Below are positions 60,152-64,000 of a DNA stretch of 64,000 nucleotides, one piece after another. The DNA lies in the NCBI RefSeq assembly GCF_023657445.1, contig NZ_JAGTWY010000001.1, positions 1,798,001 to 1,862,000 on the forward strand, given 5' to 3'. This DNA is from Marinobacter sediminum (GTDB lineage: Bacteria; Pseudomonadota; Gammaproteobacteria; Pseudomonadales; Oleiphilaceae). The translations under genes were made by a program, and so were the position numbers. The stretch's first letter is position 1. Each line of letters begins with the position of its first letter. Under the pieces are notes generated by a model. It saw only the letters and a list, made by a program, of their open reading frames with translations, made no database searches and was not told the origin of the DNA.

Positions 60152-60302
60152 TTCACTCTTTTTTCAAACGGGACTCAGAAAGCCAATAGCCCGGGTAGCG
60201 ACAATTCGTCGCAAACGAACGGCTTTCCATCCTCACTTGCTTATTCGCGCTATATACTTATTACAATTCCATCAAAGAAGCGCCAGAAGAGGAGTGATGA
60301 AG

Positions 60303-60878
60303 ATGAGAGCTTTAACGGTCGCGGTCATAATGTCCCTCCTGTCCGCAACAGTAGTCGCCCAGCAGGCCGACCAGACAAAAGAGCAGCAATTGGTTGCCGA
60401 GGCCCGATCCAAAGTACAGGCCTTTGGCGGCTCCCTGAAGCAGGCGCTGCAGGGCGCAATCAAGGAAGGCGGACTCACCAATGGTATCGCCGTCTGCAAT
60501 ACGGTGGCGCCAGAAATCGCTGCCGCTAACAGCAACGATGGGTGGCAAATCAGCCGCACCAGTTTACGCGTCCGCAATCCTGGCAATACACCGACTGACT
60601 GGCAGGAAATGCAACTGAAGGCCATGCAGCAACACCCCGTAAAGGATGGAAAGCCGGTTGAGACATGGCGTGTGGCAGACGCCGATACGGGAACAGGCTT
60701 TGAGTACATGCGCGCCATTCCAACTCAGAAGCTTTGCCTTGGTTGCCATGGCAAGTCCATAGATCCCGGAGTCGAGGCCAGGCTCAATGAACTATACCCG
60801 CAAGACAAGGCCACCGGCTTTTCGGAAGGAGATCTTCGCGGGGCGTTTGTGGTGACCTACCAACCGAAAAATAACTGA
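60303..60878 (+). CDS. DUF3365 (Tll0287-like) c-type heme protein
   Basis: A 191-residue periplasmic protein. A Sec signal (ALTVAVIMSLLSATVVAQ) is followed by the DUF3365 fold (GGLTNGIAVCNTVAPEIAA; WEMQ-like TDWQEMQLKAMQ; GFEYMRAIP) and one heme-binding CxxCH in KLCLGCHGKSI. Members act as redox or gas sensors, or their function is unknown. I chose ATG 60303 because GAGGAG lies 8 bp upstream; the ATG at 60297 is too close to it. It follows the copper sensor kinase by 151 bp and could be cotranscribed. Confidence 0.85.
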   Translation: MRALTVAVIMSLLSATVVAQQADQTKEQQLVAEARSKVQAFGGSLKQALQGAIKEGGLTNGIAVCNTVAPEIAAANSNDGWQISRTSLRVRNPGNTPTDWQEMQLKAMQQHPVKDGKPVETWRVADADTGTGFEYMRAIPTQKLCLGCHGKSIDPGVEARLNELYPQDKATGFSEGDLRGAFVVTYQPKNN

Positions 60879-60948
60879 GGTTGCAAGACCACCAAGACGC
60901 GTTACCCTAGCCTCCGTCACTTTTATCCAGCCGGAGGCTGTGCCCCTC

Positions 60949-61590
60949 ATGAAATACCGCATCATCCCCGTTACCCCCTTCCAGCAGAACTGCAGCCTTA
61001 TCTGGTGCGAAGATACCCTGAAAGCTGCGGTAGTCGACCCCGGCGGTGACCTGGACCGGATTCGGACCGCCATAGCCGAGGAAGGTGTAACGGTAGAGAA
61101 AATCCTGCTGACTCACGCCCACATCGACCACGCTGGCGGCACGGCCGAACTGGCGAGGGCGCTGAATGTGGCCATTGAGGGCCCTCACAGAGAGGACAAT
61201 TTCTGGATTGTTGGCCTGCCCCAGCAGGCACAGATGTTTGGTTTCCCATCACCGGAAGTGTTCACTCCCGATCACTGGCTGGAGGGTGGTGAAGAAGTGA
61301 CGGTGGGCAACCAGACCCTGGCCGTGCTGCACTGCCCAGGCCATACACCCGGGCACGTGGTTTTCTTTCACAAGGCATCGGAACTCGCGCTGGTCGGCGA
61401 TGTGTTATTCCATGGCTCCATCGGCCGCACGGACTTTCCGAAAGGCGATCACGCCACGCTGATTCGTTCCATCCGGGAAAAACTGTTCCCGCTGGGTGAC
61501 GAGGTGGCCTTCATTCCCGGCCACGGCCCCATGTCGACGTTCGGACAGGAGCGGGCGACCAACCCCTTCGTATCTGATCACCGGGGCTAG
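60949..61590 (+). CDS. MBL-fold hydrolase (YcbL/glyoxalase II-like)
   Basis: A 213-residue metallo-beta-lactamase fold protein. The metal motif THAHIDHAGG is complete, with later ligands in LHCPGHTPGHVVF, LVGDVLFHGSIGRTD and FIPGHGPMSTFG. The closest known type is E. coli YcbL, which has weak glyoxalase II activity. The ATG at 60949 has GGAGG 11 bp upstream; a GTG at 60940 is in frame but too close to that site. Confidence 0.9.
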   Translation: MKYRIIPVTPFQQNCSLIWCEDTLKAAVVDPGGDLDRIRTAIAEEGVTVEKILLTHAHIDHAGGTAELARALNVAIEGPHREDNFWIVGLPQQAQMFGFPSPEVFTPDHWLEGGEEVTVGNQTLAVLHCPGHTPGHVVFFHKASELALVGDVLFHGSIGRTDFPKGDHATLIRSIREKLFPLGDEVAFIPGHGPMSTFGQERATNPFVSDHRG

Positions 61591-61763
61591 CGCTGGCCAA
61601 ACCGGAACGATTCAATGAGCCGGGGTCCCAGCCTGAACTGCGGATTCGGCCAGTCTCGTTGCTGGAACACGGATCTACCCATCTGGCCCGGAAAATGCTT
61701 TGCGTCTATCCAGACGACGATTTTTCGGCAAACGACACCGGAGCCGATGGAGGAAACCCAGCC

Positions 61764-62429
61764 ATGTCCTTACTGACCTCTCTGATCAGGGCCAGCACCC
61801 AGTTTCAGCAGGCAATGGAAAAACGCCAGACACCGGCGAACACGGCCGAAGCCGGCACTACCAAGGCCGAGAGCCCAAAACCGGAGGCAATCGGGGCTCC
61901 CGGACAGGACCGGTTTACGCCTTCAGGGGAGAATAATGCTGATACTGCCAGCCAGAAATCCAGGAAGCTGGCCATGGCGGAATACAAGCAAACGGTGGGG
62001 CAGGATCTTGCCTTCGTGCGCGAAACACTGCGGCACAAACTTGCCGAATACAACCTGCACCCGGCGACCGCTCTCAATGTGAACAAAAGTGATGCCGGCG
62101 CGATTCAGGTAGAAGGCAAGATTACTGAAGATGCGAGAACCCGGATCGAAAACGACCTGAATATCAACAAGAACTTCAAGGAAGCGTTCAGCCGCCTGAG
62201 TGCCAGCGAGCCAACGTTGCACTTCATGGACAACGCACTGAAACTCAACCAGGCGTATGGGGTGAACAATCCACTGCTGGATACGCTGGTCAGTGAGAAC
62301 CAGCAATTCAACGGCTTACAGGATCTGGTCCACCGATACGATACCCTGCGCCGCTCCGCTGGTACGGAGCAGATCGAAGCGGCAGGCAACACCCGGAGTT
62401 ACGCGTTCAACCTTAACGCCCGGGCCTAG
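61764..62429 (+). CDS. Protein of unknown function
   Basis: A 221-residue soluble protein that I do not recognise. The first part (to about residue 75) is rich in Ala, Thr, Glu and Pro and probably disordered (NTAEAGTTKAESPKPEAIGA). The second part is ordered: QDLAFVRETLRHKLAEYNLH, INKNFKEAFSRLSASEPTLH. GGAGGA lies 10 bp before the ATG. The frame is open 35 codons upstream without a better site. It converges with yciO, with 3 bp between the stops. Confidence 0.75.
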   Translation: MSLLTSLIRASTQFQQAMEKRQTPANTAEAGTTKAESPKPEAIGAPGQDRFTPSGENNADTASQKSRKLAMAEYKQTVGQDLAFVRETLRHKLAEYNLHPATALNVNKSDAGAIQVEGKITEDARTRIENDLNINKNFKEAFSRLSASEPTLHFMDNALKLNQAYGVNNPLLDTLVSENQQFNGLQDLVHRYDTLRRSAGTEQIEAAGNTRSYAFNLNARA

Positions 62430-62432
62430 AAA

Positions 62433-63056
62433 TCACACCTCAAAGGGTGCGGGATCACCTTTACCCACCCGGGTCACTACGGGCGCTTCACCGGTAAAAT
62501 CAACCACGGTGGTTGCTTCCATCCCGCAGAAACCACCATCAATGATCAGGTCCATCTCATGCTCCAGGGTATCCCGGATCTCATAAGGATCGGTCATCGG
62601 CTCGGATTCTCCGGGCAGGATCAGCGTACTGCTCATGATCGGCTCACCCAGCTCACCCAGCAATGCCTGAACAATGGCGTTATCCGGTACCCGAACCCCC
62701 ACGGAACGCCGCTTGGGGTGCAGTAGCCGGCGAGGCACCTCGCTGGTGGCATCAAGGATAAAGGTGTAGGGCCCAGGGGTGAAATTCTTCAGCAGCCGGT
62801 ACTGAGTATTGTCCACCTTGGCATAGACTCCGATATCCGAAAGATCCCGACAGACCAGCGTGAAATTATGTTTGTCATCAAGTCGACGAATCCGCTTTAT
62901 CCGGTCTGCGGCCTGTTTGTCACCCAGGTGACAACCAATGGCGTAGGCAGAGTCGGTGGGGTAAACAATGACCCCACCCTTACGCAATATATCGACAGCC
63001 TGATTGATCAGTCGCTTCTGTGGCGTTTCCGGATGGATCTGGAAAAACTGACTCAT
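62433..63056 (-). CDS. yciO: YciO/Sua5-type protein
   Basis: A 207-residue YrdC-fold protein. Family features are MSQFFQIHPETPQKRLINQA, GGVIVYPTDSAYAIGC, KNFTPGPYTFILDA and SVGVRVPD. The fold binds threonylcarbamoyl-AMP in the related TsaC/Sua5 enzymes; the YciO subgroup is less well understood. The ATG at 63056 overlaps the stop of the BolA gene (ATGA). The frame extends upstream across that gene without support. Confidence 0.9.
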   Translation of the reverse strand: MSQFFQIHPETPQKRLINQAVDILRKGGVIVYPTDSAYAIGCHLGDKQAADRIKRIRRLDDKHNFTLVCRDLSDIGVYAKVDNTQYRLLKNFTPGPYTFILDATSEVPRRLLHPKRRSVGVRVPDNAIVQALLGELGEPIMSSTLILPGESEPMTDPYEIRDTLEHEMDLIIDGGFCGMEATTVVDFTGEAPVVTRVGKGDPAPFEV

Positions 63057-63409
63057 TAACCTTCTCCCTGGCCGGCACGGGCTGCCATTGCGGGATCCTT
63101 CTTCGATCCCCCCATGCAATTGGGCGACTCCGGCACCGACTGCCCGGTAGCCTCCCATTCTTCCGGCGAATACAGGTGCAACGCGAGTGCGTGTACCTCG
63201 CCGGCGAGTTCTTCCGCCAGCACTTTGTAGATCGACTGATGACGCTTCACTTTCATCTGCCCTTCAAAATCCGGAGAAACCAGCGTTACCTTGAAATGGG
63301 TTTCTGAATTCGGTGGCACACTGTGCTTATGGCTTTCGTTCTCCACCCGGAGGATGCGAGCATCAAAGGCAGCGTTCAACTTCGTTTCGATGGCGTTCTG
63401 GATCTGCAT
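63056..63409 (-). CDS. BolA-family protein
   Basis: A 117-residue protein. The first 85 residues fit BolA: MQIQNAIETKLNAAFDARIL, ENESHKHSVPPNSETHFKVT, LVSPDFEGQMKVKRHQSIYK and GEVHALALHLYSPEEW. The conserved His of the family is present. A 30-residue tail (ATGQSVPESPNCMGGSKKDP) is longer than in most members. BolA proteins work with monothiol glutaredoxins in Fe-S cluster handling or bind DNA. It overlaps yciO by 4 bp. Confidence 0.9.
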   Translation of the reverse strand: MQIQNAIETKLNAAFDARILRVENESHKHSVPPNSETHFKVTLVSPDFEGQMKVKRHQSIYKVLAEELAGEVHALALHLYSPEEWEATGQSVPESPNCMGGSKKDPAMAARAGQGEG

Positions 63410-63535
63410 AACTCAACGACTCTCCAACGTCTTGCTTTGGTTCCAGTCTACTACACAAAACGCCAGCCACCCGAACCTTGACACCAAAGAGCCAAACAGC
63501 CACATTCCCATCCCGATTCAACCGCACTTACAACC

Positions 63536-64000
63536 ATGCACCTGTACATCGCCGAAAAACCAAGTCTTGGCCGCGCCATCGCTGCCGCCTTACCCGGACC
63601 ACACCAAAAGGGCCAGGGCTGGATCCGCTGTGGCAAAGGGGAAGACGCAGCCACGGTCAGCTGGTGCATCGGCCACCTTCTGGAACCGGCCGAGCCCGCC
63701 CGTTACAACCCTGCCTGGAAGAAATGGCGGCAGGAGGATCTCCCCATGTTCCCGGAGAAATGGGAGGTCATGCCCAAGGATAGCGTGCGCCAGCAGCTCA
63801 AGGTGCTTGAGTCCCTGATCCGCCAGGCCGAAACCATCACCCATGCCGGCGACCCGGACCGCGAAGGACAGTTACTGGTAGACGAAGTCATCCGCTACTT
63901 CGGCACAAAATCCCCGGTCCGTCGCATACTGATCAACGACCTGACGCCGGCCGCTGTGGCGAAAGCCATCGGGAGCCCGAAAGATAACAGCGAATTCCGC
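63536..64000 (+). CDS. topB: DNA topoisomerase III (3' truncated)
   Basis: The first 155 residues of a type IA topoisomerase. The TOPRIM domain opens with MHLYIAEKPSLGRAIAAAL and has the acidic motif in THAGDPDREGQLLVDEV. The TopB-specific segment CIGHLLEPAEPARYNPAWKK is present. It separates interlinked DNA. The gene runs past the window end; the active-site Tyr is not seen. It is divergent from the BolA gene. Confidence 0.92.
   Translation, partial: MHLYIAEKPSLGRAIAAALPGPHQKGQGWIRCGKGEDAATVSWCIGHLLEPAEPARYNPAWKKWRQEDLPMFPEKWEVMPKDSVRQQLKVLESLIRQAETITHAGDPDREGQLLVDEVIRYFGTKSPVRRILINDLTPAAVAKAIGSPKDNSEFR

Overview
The window is a stretch of gammaproteobacterial chromosome that looks like Marinobacter. 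The strongest sign is a 661-residue two-domain fatty acyl-CoA/aldehyde reductase at 41605-43590. I recognise it as very close to the wax-ester enzyme of Marinobacter aquaeolei/hydrocarbonoclasticus. The housekeeping gene orders also fit the Pseudomonas/Marinobacter group: purL-mltF, mtnA/mtaD-ubiG-mupP-yciK and motY/pyrC-rnt. All names rest on reading the sequence and on memory of the families; no search was run.

Layout. 1-2250: the end of a response-regulator/TPR gene, its overlapping histidine kinase, and a terminator shared with the rRNA operon. 2262-8000: a complete rRNA operon on the minus strand (16S, tRNA-Ile, tRNA-Ala, 23S, 5S) with RNase III-type processing stems, boxA elements and three tandem promoters. 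8026-18167: purT, a DUF1289/gamma-carbonic anhydrase/Nudix set, a zinc-ribbon Nudix gene, a NIF3-like gene, purL, mltF and recX. 18333-27844: a DUF349 protein, a ComFB-like protein, a thiolase/multifunctional beta-oxidation pair, the Prc protease and an HTH protein. 27833-34829: divergent methionine-salvage genes mtnA and mtaD, then ubiG-mupP-yciK, a glutaredoxin, yaaA, a DUF2788 protein and rdgC. 34851-41550: a Pat-type acetyltransferase divergent from a histone-deacetylase-like enzyme, then motY, pyrC and rnt. 41605-48514: the fatty acyl reductase, a small unknown gene ending in an 8-bp tandem repeat, an M16 protease and two paired glycosyltransferases.

48602-60151 is the accessory part. 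It opens with tRNA-Arg(CCT), a LysR regulator, a small divergent ORF, an IS3-type remnant fused to a piece of a DUF932 gene, and then a copper-resistance cluster. The cluster holds a Met-rich periplasmic protein, DUF302, a P1B-ATPase, a small membrane protein, an HMA-like protein without CxxC, CopB, the multicopper oxidase CopA, a cupredoxin, and a two-component regulator facing the other way. I find one 18-bp direct-repeat operator (TTCAG-N6-TTCAGG core) in front of each of the three copper transcription units and in front of the regulator. This suggests one regulon read by the adjacent OmpR-type regulator. 60303-64000 returns to ordinary genes: a DUF3365 heme protein, an MBL hydrolase, an unknown protein, YciO, a BolA-family protein and the start of topB.

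The points most worth a second look are the copper operator set, paired palindromes upstream of the wax-ester reductase, a perfect palindrome between the acetyltransferase and deacetylase genes, and the 8-bp repeat that places stop and restart codons in all three frames.
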